Assembly (NCBI RefSeq): GCF_001043175.1
Contig: NZ_CP011494.1
Coordinates: forward strand, 3,844,001-3,908,000
Direction of reading: 5' to 3'
Source: Marinobacter psychrophilus
GTDB lineage: Bacteria; Pseudomonadota; Gammaproteobacteria; Pseudomonadales; Oleiphilaceae
DNA length: 64,000 bases
The position numbers and the translations under genes were made by a program. Positions 27,631 to 36,418 of the stretch are shown here, piece after piece (position 1 is the first letter of the stretch; the number at the start of each line of letters is the position of its first letter). The notes below the pieces were generated by a model that saw nothing but the letters and a program-made list of their open reading frames with translations, searched no databases and had not been told where the DNA came from.

Positions 27631-27945
27631 TTATGCGGCGTCTAACGGTGTGATTCGGTCAACTTCTTCCTTGACCGATAGCGCTGCAGTCCACAAATCA
27701 ACAGCGCGCTGCGCATTCAGCCAAAACTCTGGGGAATTACCAAACAAACGCGCAAGCCGAAGTGCCATTTCAGGGCTGACCGCACGGCGCTCTCGCAGCA
27801 GTTCATTAACCGACTGGCGAGATACCCCCAAAGACTCAGCCAATCCAGCAACCGTTAGGTCGTAGTCTGGGATGAAGTCCTCTCTTAACATTTCACCAGG
27901 ATGGGTCGGCTTGTGCTGCATGCTGCCAGTTTCAGGAATAGCCAT
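27631..27945 (-). CDS. higA: HigA-family antitoxin
   Basis: A 104-residue XRE-type protein with the HigA signature HPGEMLREDFIPDYDLTVAGLA, the helix-turn-helix VSRQSVNELLRERRAV, and the segment LARLFGNSPEFWLNAQ. In an intact system HigA neutralises the ribosome-dependent RNase HigB and represses the operon. GAGGTAAAGACG precedes the ATG used. The gene directly upstream is a broken higB, so this is now an orphan antitoxin. Confidence 0.9.
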   Translation of the reverse strand: MAIPETGSMQHKPTHPGEMLREDFIPDYDLTVAGLAESLGVSRQSVNELLRERRAVSPEMALRLARLFGNSPEFWLNAQRAVDLWTAALSVKEEVDRITPLDAA

Positions 27946-27950
27946 CGTCT

Positions 27951-28105
27951 TTACCTCTCCCAGTGGTCGTTGCATATGACCTTGTGCGTAATAACATCGT
28001 CAAAAAAAAGCGATGACGCCACTGGTCATTTATCGAAAACGTTTGCTGCTCCTGCCTGCCAAGTTCCGATCGCGGAACGCGAGTGTAATTTGTCACGTTA
28101 CACAT
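27951..28105 (-). pseudogene. higB: higB toxin remnant, truncated and frameshifted
   Basis: On the minus strand directly upstream of higA, one frame reads QQTFSINDQWRHRF, matching the HigB core (SIRINDQWRICF). The continuation FDDVITHKVICNDHWER, similar to the HigB C-terminus, lies in the next frame. The shift falls in a run of eight T (A on the plus strand); one more T would restore the frame. The second part ends in TAA six bases before the higA start. The N-terminal half of the toxin is not found. Confidence 0.75.
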
Positions 28106-28224
28106 GTCAATTGATGGTTATACGACTGGGGCTGCAATAACCGGAGCGGTCGTGTCTTAAGGGTTTATAATGGCTCTGTGCGGCTTCGCTTCACTTTTAA
28201 ATTCTAAATTTCGGATACATTGCT

Positions 28225-29178
28225 GTGAGCACACTCTACCGACGTGAAAACAACCAAACCGAGCCTAATCGCAAAGGCCTGCACCCCAGAAATCTGCACA
28301 AGCAGGGCTATGATTTTCCATCGCTTATAAAAAGCTGTCCGCCACTAGCCCCCTATGTGGATAAAAACGCATACGGCAACCTGTCCATAGAATTTGCAGA
28401 CCCACTGGCCGTAAAAGCCCTGAATACCGCGCTATTACAGCGATACTACAGCGTCATTGATTGGGATATTCCAGAGGGCGCTCTTTGTCCGCCCATTCCG
28501 GGCAGGGCCGACTACATCCATTACATAGCCGAGTTGCTTGGCGTTGGCGAGCCTACGACGAACCAGGCTAATACCCAGCCCAGCATGTCGTTACTTGATA
28601 TAGGAACGGGTGCGAATGGGATATACCCGCTATTAGCTTGCCAGATATACGGTTGGCAGTGTGTGGGAAGTGATATTAACCGTCAGTCACTTGAAAACGT
28701 AGCCTCGATTATCGCTAATAACCCCACGCTAAAAGACCGTTTCTCACTGCGCGCGCAGCGCGATAAAAATCACATTTTTGAAGGAATCATTAAACCCGGA
28801 GAATTCTTTGATGTCAGCGTATGCAACCCGCCGTTTCATGCGTCACGCGAGGAAGCTCTAACCGCCAGCCAGCGTAAAACTAACAACCTTGCTCGTCATC
28901 GCGGTGAGCAAAAAACCACGTCTTCCACTCTTAATTTTGGCGGCCTAGGCGCCGAGCTATGGTGTAAAGGTGGCGAACGACTGTTCCTTAAAAAACTCAT
29001 AAAAGAAAGCCAGGTTTTTTCAACTCAATGCCGCTGGTTTACAAGCCTGGTTTCGAAAATTGACAATGTGAAGCCTGCAAAAAAATTGATTCTTAAGCTT
29101 GGTGCAATCGGCGTGCAGGAAATAGAGATGAAGCAGGGCAATAAAACCACGAGAATATTGGCCTGGACATTTATCTAA
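28225..29178 (+). CDS. rlmF: 23S rRNA (adenine-1618-N6)-methyltransferase RlmF
   Basis: RlmF makes m6A1618 in 23S rRNA. The 317-residue protein has LHPRNLHKQGYDFPSL near the N-terminus, the SAM motif LLDIGTGANGIYPLL, and the catalytic N-P-P-F motif in VCNPPFHAS. The C-terminal AKKLILKLGAIGVQEIEMKQG also fits YbiN. The start is GTG. It is monocistronic and convergent with the GGDEF-EAL gene. Confidence 0.95.
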   Translation: MSTLYRRENNQTEPNRKGLHPRNLHKQGYDFPSLIKSCPPLAPYVDKNAYGNLSIEFADPLAVKALNTALLQRYYSVIDWDIPEGALCPPIPGRADYIHYIAELLGVGEPTTNQANTQPSMSLLDIGTGANGIYPLLACQIYGWQCVGSDINRQSLENVASIIANNPTLKDRFSLRAQRDKNHIFEGIIKPGEFFDVSVCNPPFHASREEALTASQRKTNNLARHRGEQKTTSSTLNFGGLGAELWCKGGERLFLKKLIKESQVFSTQCRWFTSLVSKIDNVKPAKKLILKLGAIGVQEIEMKQGNKTTRILAWTFI

Positions 29179-29203
29179 ATCCCGCACTCCGTTTTGGCGT
29201 CAA

Positions 29204-32200
29204 TCATGACGTCGGGACGACGAACGTTTGGGCCGCTATTTCCAGAGCCTCCTGGCAGAGCAACGGACGTGCAATGAGATAGCCCTGAGCCTGGTCGCAG
29301 CCGTGCTCGCGCAGCATTGTTAGCTGCTCCTTGGTTTCCACGCCTTCGGCAATGACCTTAAGCCCCAGACTGTGAGCCATAACGATGATGGTTTTGACAA
29401 TCACGTTGCTGTCGGGGTCTGTCGTCACTTCGTCAATGAAAGATTTGTCAATCTTGAGCATGTCGATGGGGAAGCGCTTCAGGTAACTCAAACTGGAGTA
29501 GCCGGTGCCAAAGTCGTCCAGTGAAACGCTCACACCCAGGTCATTCAACTGCTCCATCGTGGCAATGGCCAGTTCAACATCGTAGATCAGAGCGCTCTCC
29601 GTGATCTCCAGCTCCAGGTTCGCCGGCGGCATACCGGTTTCATCCAGGATTCGACGGATCATAGCCACCAGGTCTTTCTGGTGGAATTGTCGGGCGGACA
29701 GATTCACCGCCACTTTCAACCCGTGCTGGGTGGCGACCTGGCTGCAAGCCTCGCGCAGCACCCATTCGCCAATGGGTATAATCAATCCGGTCTTTTCGGC
29801 TAAAGGAATGAAGCGATTCGGAGCAATCATGCCCTGCGTAGGATGATGCCAGCGCAAGAGAGCCTCTAACCCCAAAACCCGTCCGGAGACAATATCAATC
29901 TGGGGCTGATAGTAAAGCTGGAACTGCTTCTGCCCCAGCGCCTGTCTCAATGATGTTTCCAGCTCCAACCCGTCATCAGATGCCTGGTCGCCTCCCGATA
30001 CAAAATGCCGGTAATTATTACCCCCCTGTTCCTTAATCGTAGACATCGCACTTCTTGCACTATTAATAAGTGCATCTACATCACTGCTCTTATGAAAATA
30101 CTCCGCAATGCCGATACTGCACGAGACAAACAATTCCCGGCTGCCACCCAGCACAATGAGCGAATGTAACGCCTCACTAATAGCGTTGGCGACCCCAGCG
30201 GCGTCGCCGGCACTTTGGCCTGGCAGCAGAACAATGAATTCGTCGCCACCCCAGCGGGATACTGTATCGGCCTTGCCTACACATTCACCAATTCTCTCAG
30301 CCACCCGTCGGAGCACCTCGTCGCCGCCGGCATGGCCAAAGCTGTCATTGACCTGCTTAAAACGGTCGAGGTCCATATACAAAATACTGACATTGCCCTG
30401 ATAACTGTCGGCCTGAAGCATAGCCTGCTGGAGCCGGTCAGTAAGCAGCAGGCGGTTTGGTAGATCAGTGACCTTGTCGAAATGCGTCAGATACGCAAGC
30501 TCCTGGCTCTTATCCAGGTTAGCCATCGCGAATGAGATATCGCCAGCCACTTCCAATAAAAGCTTGAGTTCCGGCTCGTCAAAAAAAAACGACTCGCGCC
30601 CGCAGAGCAACAAGGCCACTTCCGGTTTATGGTTATTTGAAGCCAGCGGGAACGCCGCCAAAGCACGTATACCAAGCTTGGCCAGATCCGCAGGGTCGTC
30701 GTCGCCAGGGTCCCCGGCCAAGTTATTACGCACCACAACGCAATTTTGCTGCACGCATTCGCGAATTGAGTCCACTTCAGGGCCAATCAAAAGCCGAGTT
30801 TCAACCTGCTCTTCGGCGGCATGCCCGTGTAGAATTTTGCACTGCTGCAGATTACTGTCGTAATGCACTATTAACGCGGCAGGCAGCTCGCCGTCCTCCA
30901 CTGCGATACGTGTCGACCCCTCGAAGAGCGAATCGCGAGTCTCGGTGCGAACAATGAGGGTGTTAATACCGCTTAACACTTTGTGCATGCGGTTAAGGCG
31001 CAGGATTTTCTGTTCGGCCGCCACACGGTCGGTAATGTCCACAACAGCTGCCATAACATAGCGACCATCGGCCGTCTGGACAGGGTTCAGCGCGATTTCG
31101 GCCTGGAATTCGGTGCCGTCCTGGCGCAGAGCGAACAGCTCACGCCCCACCCCCAATATTCGCTGCGTGGGGTTGCGCATGTACTCGCGGCGATAACCTT
31201 CATGGCTCTGACGGAGCGGCTCGGATAGCAATTGCTGGACAGACAACCCCACCAACCCATGATCCGGGTAACGAAAAACTGAATGTACCAACCGGTTGGC
31301 AATCCGAATAATGCCACCCTGATCGATCATGACTGTTGCCACGGGAGAAGCATCGATGGTGGAGCGGAAGCGTTCTTCCTCACAGTTGAGCGCGTCGGCA
31401 CCAAGCCAACTGACAAAGCCCAGCACCAGGATGCTGGACAGACTGCTCAGTGCGAAGCCGAATGCATCGGAATAGTGGCCAGCCAACACGCCCTGCATGC
31501 TCAACCAACTCGCAAGAATTGGAGTCACTGCAATAAACGGAAGCAGGCGCCGCAGCGAACGGCCACCAATGTAACGACTGGTGGCAGAGCTCATCAGGCC
31601 TTCCCCGGGCCGCACGAGCAGCATGCCCAAACCGCAAAGAACCAATAACACAGCCGTATGCAGTGCCATGGTCGAGAAAAGAGGCAACCTGAACTCCCTA
31701 ACGCCAAACACATAGCCAATCATAGCTGCAGCGCTGATAATGGCCACCGCCAGAGCGAAAAGCTGAAATATCAGTGTGGAGTGACGCATCGGAATCATAC
31801 TGATCAGCCACGCGGTACCAATCAAACTGAAACACAATGCCGTGGCCCCGGACATTCGCCCGGGCCATCTCTCCGGAGCCGTTGCAGTGTCCAAAATGGC
31901 AAGATTATCGATGCCTAGCGGCCAACCTGACCCATATTCGAATAGCGTAAGGCCTGATATCACGAGTATGAACAATGCCAAAAACGCAGCGATAGGATCG
32001 CTGGCCGAAGCAGACGCGGGTGCTCTGCGCCACAGAACGAGGCCGCAGGCGATTAAGCAAAGTGCGGTGTTGAACTTCATTGACTGGAAGCCGGGGAGTA
32101 TGTGTTTTCCCGCCTCGATATCCAACACCCAAGACACCACAACCAAAATGCCAACGGCGATAACAGCCCAAGCGATGAAATTGACAACTACGCTGCGAGC

Positions 32201-32251
32201 TCTCTGGGAGCCCAACGCTGCAGCTTTGTGTGTGTCGTTTACCCCTGACAT
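29204..32251 (-). CDS. Membrane-bound PAS-GAF-GGDEF-EAL cyclic-di-GMP enzyme
   Basis: A 1015-residue signalling protein. Residues 1 to about 285 contain roughly eight membrane helices (MASE-like sensor); a PAS domain follows (about 290-410), then a GAF domain (about 420-580), GGDEF (about 590-755) and EAL (about 765-1010). The cyclase motif is intact (SRWGGDEF) and the inhibitory RxxD site is not obvious. The phosphodiesterase has EALLRW, the EITES glutamate, DDFGTGYSS, the lysine in MLKIDKSF, and VIAEGVET, so it should hydrolyse c-di-GMP. The net activity depends on the unknown signal. Confidence 0.93.
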   Translation of the reverse strand: MSGVNDTHKAAALGSQRARSVVVNFIAWAVIAVGILVVVSWVLDIEAGKHILPGFQSMKFNTALCLIACGLVLWRRAPASASASDPIAAFLALFILVISGLTLFEYGSGWPLGIDNLAILDTATAPERWPGRMSGATALCFSLIGTAWLISMIPMRHSTLIFQLFALAVAIISAAAMIGYVFGVREFRLPLFSTMALHTAVLLVLCGLGMLLVRPGEGLMSSATSRYIGGRSLRRLLPFIAVTPILASWLSMQGVLAGHYSDAFGFALSSLSSILVLGFVSWLGADALNCEEERFRSTIDASPVATVMIDQGGIIRIANRLVHSVFRYPDHGLVGLSVQQLLSEPLRQSHEGYRREYMRNPTQRILGVGRELFALRQDGTEFQAEIALNPVQTADGRYVMAAVVDITDRVAAEQKILRLNRMHKVLSGINTLIVRTETRDSLFEGSTRIAVEDGELPAALIVHYDSNLQQCKILHGHAAEEQVETRLLIGPEVDSIRECVQQNCVVVRNNLAGDPGDDDPADLAKLGIRALAAFPLASNNHKPEVALLLCGRESFFFDEPELKLLLEVAGDISFAMANLDKSQELAYLTHFDKVTDLPNRLLLTDRLQQAMLQADSYQGNVSILYMDLDRFKQVNDSFGHAGGDEVLRRVAERIGECVGKADTVSRWGGDEFIVLLPGQSAGDAAGVANAISEALHSLIVLGGSRELFVSCSIGIAEYFHKSSDVDALINSARSAMSTIKEQGGNNYRHFVSGGDQASDDGLELETSLRQALGQKQFQLYYQPQIDIVSGRVLGLEALLRWHHPTQGMIAPNRFIPLAEKTGLIIPIGEWVLREACSQVATQHGLKVAVNLSARQFHQKDLVAMIRRILDETGMPPANLELEITESALIYDVELAIATMEQLNDLGVSVSLDDFGTGYSSLSYLKRFPIDMLKIDKSFIDEVTTDPDSNVIVKTIIVMAHSLGLKVIAEGVETKEQLTMLREHGCDQAQGYLIARPLLCQEALEIAAQTFVVPTS

Positions 32252-32400
32252 AGCATTCTCCGTTTACCCACCTCTACCTACCTGAGGTGAGCCTGCCGTG
32301 TCTGCGTCGGTTTTTCGGCCTATAGGTAACATTTCTACAACCTACGCCTAATAATCAGGAGATGAAAGATAAGTTGAAGAAAAGCCTGTTTTCTAATCTG

Positions 32401-33217
32401 CTACACAATAGAAAACACTTCAGTTCTATCTCTATCTAGGCTTTTGGCTTGATATAAAGCGATATCAGCTTTATCTACGACTTCTTCAAAAAACATTTTT
32501 CCATCGAAGAAACTGACACCAATACTCACGGTTAAAGCTTCGTTATCAACTAATATTTTATTTACTAATTCATGTAATCTTTTTGAAAAATTATTTTTTT
32601 CTCTAAGCTGGCGTCAGGTAATAAAATTAAAAGTTCCTCCCCGCCAAATAGGGAAATTTAATCACTTTTTCTGCCACATTCTGTTAACAATCGACCAAAA
32701 TCTCTTAATACCTTGTCCCCTTCTGAATGGCCATGTCTATCATTGATCCTCTTGAAAAAATCTATGTCAATCATCAGAATCGATAGCGCTTTTTTCGTTC
32801 TGGCGAACTGCGATAATATGGGAATGGATCGGGATTTAATCTCTCTCCTGTTTAAAAGACCTATTAATTCCTTAATAGATGCTGCCTCCTTTAACTCTAG
32901 AGTTTGTAGCTCTAACTTCTTGCGAGCCTGAATGATCTCTTCGTACAGACTATCTCTATTGCTTGCATCAAAAAAAGCTCAGTAGATATTTTTATTTACA
33001 CCAATTTTTGCGTTAACAGTAACGGGAATATGTGTTCCACTTCTATCTAAAATGCTTTCGACGTTACAGCCAAAAAGAAGACTTCTATCCCAAAAAAACT
33101 CCTTAAAAAATAATCATTCACATCAAAAATGACACGTTCAGCGTTCGTGACTAGTGCGCCGCAAGGTAAATTGCTCAACGTGAATCCATTGTCAATATTA
33201 ACCAAGTTCCTCTTCAT
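32401..33217 (-). pseudogene. PAS-GGDEF diguanylate cyclase, decayed
   Basis: Pieces of one protein can be read in changing frames. It starts at an ATG overlapping the upstream hydrolase end (MKRNLVNIDNGFTLSNLPCG), shifts frame near base 33,108, and continues as a PAS domain (VESILDRSGTHIPVTVNAKI). A TGA at 32,979-32,981 interrupts it before FFDASNRDSLYEEIIQARKK. The cyclase domain then shows LMIDIDFFKRINDRHGHSEG, shifts to FGGEELLILLPDASL, shifts again and ends TVSIGVSFFDGK...KADIALYQAKSLDRD. At least three frameshifts and one stop codon make it non-functional. Confidence 0.85.
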
Positions 33218-33698
33218 TAACGTATTTTATTAACAGAGGTGCGATTTTTTCGGGGTGCGTCATATGCAAATAGCGCCCTTTCGCTTGAATAATTTCTATT
33301 GCTGAATTTTGTATTTTATTATGCATGTAATCACCAACTGACTTAGCGGCTAAGACGTCATTATCACTTTGGAATATCAATGTTGGATGCCTAACCTGGT
33401 TTAAAATTTCTCTGTAGTCAGAAAAAAATGTCGCCCTAGCAAAGCTCTTGGCAATAACAGGGTCAGTAGAGCAAAAACTGCTCGAAAGTTCACTGGTCAA
33501 TGCTTCTGAATTATTAACGCCAATCACTAAAGGTGCTAGATACTCGACCCAGCCAATATAATTTTTGTCCATTAAACCTAACAATTCATGCAGGTCTGCC
33601 TCATCAAAACCACCAAAATATTCAGGAGGAAAATTCAAAAAACAAGGTGTTGGGCATACCATAAGCCAACAAATCGATAATATCTTCGGCGCACCCAT
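33198..33698 (-). pseudogene. RsbQ-like alpha/beta hydrolase, N-terminus lost
   Basis: The 166-residue frame matches the C-terminal 60% of RsbQ: PTPCFLNFPPEYFGGFDE, KNYIGWVEYLAP, FCSTDPVIAKSFARATFFSD (with the RsbQ-like R-E after it) and the catalytic-histidine region. The nucleophile elbow GHSVG and everything before it are absent, and the first residues look out of frame. The histidine position reads RYLHMTHPE. In Bacillus RsbQ feeds a signal to the PAS domain of RsbP; here the coupled partner was a PAS-GGDEF protein overlapping by 20 bases. Confidence 0.8.
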
Positions 33699-33719
33699 CT
33701 AATGTTCTATATTTATGTT

Positions 33720-34300
33720 GCTAAAACTGTAATGCATCGTATTTCCCCGAACCTACATAATAAAAAAAAATTTATAATCGCCTTCATATACGGCAATAAA
33801 AATCGCTACATATTTTGATCACACCCAAATCCATTTGCTAACAACAACGTTATGTTGCCTTTACCTAAACCGTAACATTATCTCTTGTTGACACGTCATT
33901 ATCAGAACCCTTAACTCCCACACCAAATCACACCGTACACGTCAGAAAAAAATGACTTTTTATCAGCATCAAAGTAAATTTTATATAATACCAACAAAAT
34001 AAATAATGTTTAATAAATACAGCTTAAGGTGAATATCAATCAATTATAATTGTCAGCAAAACCCTTTGCATTTCATCTAATTGCAATACATATCCCCCCT
34101 GAAAAGCAGTGATTCTTCCGCGGACACAGCTCTATGACTGTCTGCAAATATTACTTGGGCTTGACGTCCAACCGACATTTCTCACACTGCTATGACCACT
34201 CGACAGGATAGAAAACAAGATAGCTGCAGCCCGGCTGCCAGCTTCTGAAACAGAACATGCGCCATACGACAATTGATAATCGGGAACTTGAAATGAAGCA
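33720..34300. other. AT-rich stretch without genes
   Basis: The base composition is visibly lower in GC than the flanking backbone, with many A and T runs. No reading frame with family resemblance is seen. The stretch presumably held the missing 5' part of the hydrolase gene or intergenic DNA of the decayed island. Confidence 0.45.
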
Positions 34301-34304
34301 GGAG

Positions 34305-34609
34305 GGTGTCTTGTGCTCGACGGGTTGACCCCCACCGCAACGATATGGCAATGAACCTCACCTATAGCGGCTTCGAAGTGCTGGCCAAAATTGTTCAGAA
34401 CATTTCTGACACGCACTGCGAGGGCAAGCTCGCGCTCGTTCTGAAGGGGGGGAGGGGTGGGGAACACCCTTTCTTCACTGGCCAAAGGCGTTCACGCGGT
34501 GCTTTAGGTGCTGACGGGTGGCGACGTGCCCGAACTCTGGGAAGCGGGCGTCAAGGAAGCAGAAGAAGCCGCAGAATTCCACCGGTCGGCTTTCAGCGGC
34601 GAAAAATAG
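34305..34609 (+). pseudogene. Histone-deacetylase-family protein, C-terminal remnant
   Basis: The first frame reads RRVDPHRNDMAMNLTYSGFE and then HCEGKLALVLKGG, matching the end of class II deacetylase/acetylpolyamine amidohydrolase-like proteins (...AGFDAHRNDPL..LNLT... and LVLEGGY). After the GG the frame shifts, and the family continuation SSLAKGVHAVL, a TAG stop, then VLTGGDVPELWEAGVKEAEE follows. Only about 100 C-terminal codons survive; the catalytic part is gone. Confidence 0.65.
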
Positions 34610-34751
34610 ATTTTTAGCCTAAACCACTTAAAATTTCGCTGTAGCTCTTCCATCGTCAAATGACTGTTGTCATTGGCTGGCGTCGTTCCGGGAGTCATCG
34701 GTATACTTATTATTTGATGTATTAACTCATTTTTTTACAGCGACGGTTATC

Positions 34752-35231
34752 ATGTCCCTATTTCCAAAAGACGACGGCGAAAGCAGTCTCTTTACCTCCC
34801 GTACCGATCCGCATAGCCCCTTTGGGACCTTCGCCCGCTACAGTTTCGAGCTGGAAGGCAAATTATGGCCGTCAGTGGAGCATTATTTTCAGGGTATGAA
34901 GTTTACAGATGACGTCCACAAGGAACAGGTGCGAAACGCCAAATCACCGACTGAGGCTCGCAAACTGGGCCGCCAACGCCGAAAGAGTTTCCGCAGTGAC
35001 TGGAAGCGAGTGCGTGAAACCGTTATGACCCGGGGCGTCTACACCCGTTGCCGCACTCACCTTGAGCTGACAGAAGCGCTTCTCAACACCGGCGACCAAA
35101 AGATTCTGGAAAACAGTAACTTCGATTATTTCTGGGGCTGCGGGCGGGATCGCCGGGGCGATAACAAGTACGGCATCGTGTTGATGAACGTTCGGGCCAA
35201 GCTGCAGGAAGAGCGGGCGAGCAGTCGTTAA
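34752..35231 (+). CDS. NADAR family protein (YbiA-like)
   Basis: A 159-residue protein of the NADAR family, some members of which are N-glycosidases acting on riboflavin pathway intermediates (YbiA/RibX) or on ADP-ribose. It shows FARYSFELEGKLWPSVEHYFQGMKF at the N-terminus (split here by family motif W-P-S-V-E-H-Y-F-Q), KLGR near residue 75 and NFDYFWGCGRDRRGDNKYG near the C-terminus. It is intact although surrounded by pseudogenes. It overlaps the convergent MFS remnant by four bases. Confidence 0.88.
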   Translation: MSLFPKDDGESSLFTSRTDPHSPFGTFARYSFELEGKLWPSVEHYFQGMKFTDDVHKEQVRNAKSPTEARKLGRQRRKSFRSDWKRVRETVMTRGVYTRCRTHLELTEALLNTGDQKILENSNFDYFWGCGRDRRGDNKYGIVLMNVRAKLQEERASSR

Positions 35232-36058
35232 CCCTCTTTTTCGATCATTCCAACAATCTCATGAGACGTCTGCATCATGGGCTCAAAATGCGCATGCTCC
35301 CCTGCGGTCAGAACCGACACATGTCTAACCTGATAAACCGCATAGCCGGTCAGTAAAAAGAGGATGCCCGCCATATAAAGCGGCATACCCTGAGTACCAA
35401 CCAGATTCATGATAATGCCCGCAAACAAAGGCGCCAGGGCAGAACCGGCGCCATTCAACACCAGCATATCGGTTGATCCCGAGACCACCTCATCCGGGTG
35501 CAATTGGTCAAGCAACTGCGCCACACCCAGCGGACAAAGAGAAAACGACAAGCCGCCCCAGACAAAAAACGTAATCATCAACATCTTCTGGCTTTGCGCC
35601 AGCGGCATTATCAAACACATCACCGCAGCCAGAGCTGAAACACAGATAAGAACCTTGCGGCGATCATGGGTGTCGGAAAAGCGGCCGCGCTCTTCCTTGG
35701 CGACTCGGGTATTGAGCCAGCTTTCAGTAACTGTCATCAGAGTGACAAAAGCGATGCCGTAGCAAAATCTCAACAGTAGCCAGACCCAGGGATTCATCCA
35801 AATGACACGCAGGAGCGCGATGGTGGCGCAGAGTGCCGCGCAGAAGGCAAAAGTGCGGATATGCCCCATACGCCGGATCAAGCGACCGCTGACGAATATG
35901 CCGCAAGCAAAGCCGACGAAGAAGCCGGACATAATAAAACCAATCCAGATTGTTGAAAACTTCTGACCGTCGGCGGTCACAGCCAGCAACGTGTTGAGCA
36001 GACCACTGCCGAGCTATAATAGTGCGACACTGCCCAGAATCGCACCAATGGGGCGCAT
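35228..36058 (-). pseudogene. MFS transporter with amber codon and internal deletion
   Basis: From the ATG the frame reads MRPIGAILGSVALL, then TAG (36,014-36,016), then LGSGLLNTLLAVTADGQKF and the rest of an MFS protein. The middle is also wrong: after WLNTRVAKEERG, where helix 5 should begin, the sequence jumps directly to RFSDTHDRRKV, which in this family belongs to the loop between helices 8 and 9. An in-frame deletion of roughly 110-120 residues, perhaps between two short similar ERG/GR-type sequences, explains this. The remaining helices could not form a normal transporter. Confidence 0.8.
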
Positions 36059-36069
36059 CAGAGACCAAA

Positions 36070-36320
36070 TAGGAACCTCCTACCTTAGACTTGCGTTTGG
36101 GGCGTGTTGCCCGCGACCCGCAAGCACTTGGGGATTATTCTTGCCTTTACGCTCCGCCGCGGTGATCACGTGTGAGCTGCGAATATTGCAAGAGCTAGGC
36201 CATGCACCTAAATATCTGTATCCCTCTGATAAAACTGGGTATTTTCGAAATCTATGAACAGAATACCGGTGTTGCCGCCGACTTCCGGTATGAAAACTGC
36301 ATTAATAGTTTATAGGGTCC
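36070..36320. other. Intergenic DNA before the glucosylglycerol operon
   Basis: No gene or family-like reading frame is visible. The stretch separates the MFS remnant from the divergent glucosylglycerol genes and probably carries their promoter, but no single promoter stands out. Confidence 0.4.
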
Positions 36321-36323
36321 CCT

Positions 36324-36382
36324 AGTTCAGCAAAGCTTTGCCCACGCTAGTGTTCCATCTCTACGCCATGTTTTGCTGAACT
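36324..36382 (+). promoter_or_regulatory. 11-bp inverted repeat in the ggpPS leader
   Basis: AGTTCAGCAAA and its exact complement TTTGCTGAACT are separated by 37 bases and end about 36 bases before the ggpPS start. They could form a leader hairpin or two operator half-sites. Salt control of this operon is expected from its function, so this is a candidate element. Confidence 0.5.
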
Positions 36383-36418
36383 CCTGGACATAAGGAAAGA
36401 CGTATACAGGAGTATAAA

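Noticed and set aside
34132..34485. 117-codon minus-strand frame in the pseudogene zone
   Set aside because: It runs opposite the HDAC-like remnant, whose family match is better, and shows no domain of its own.
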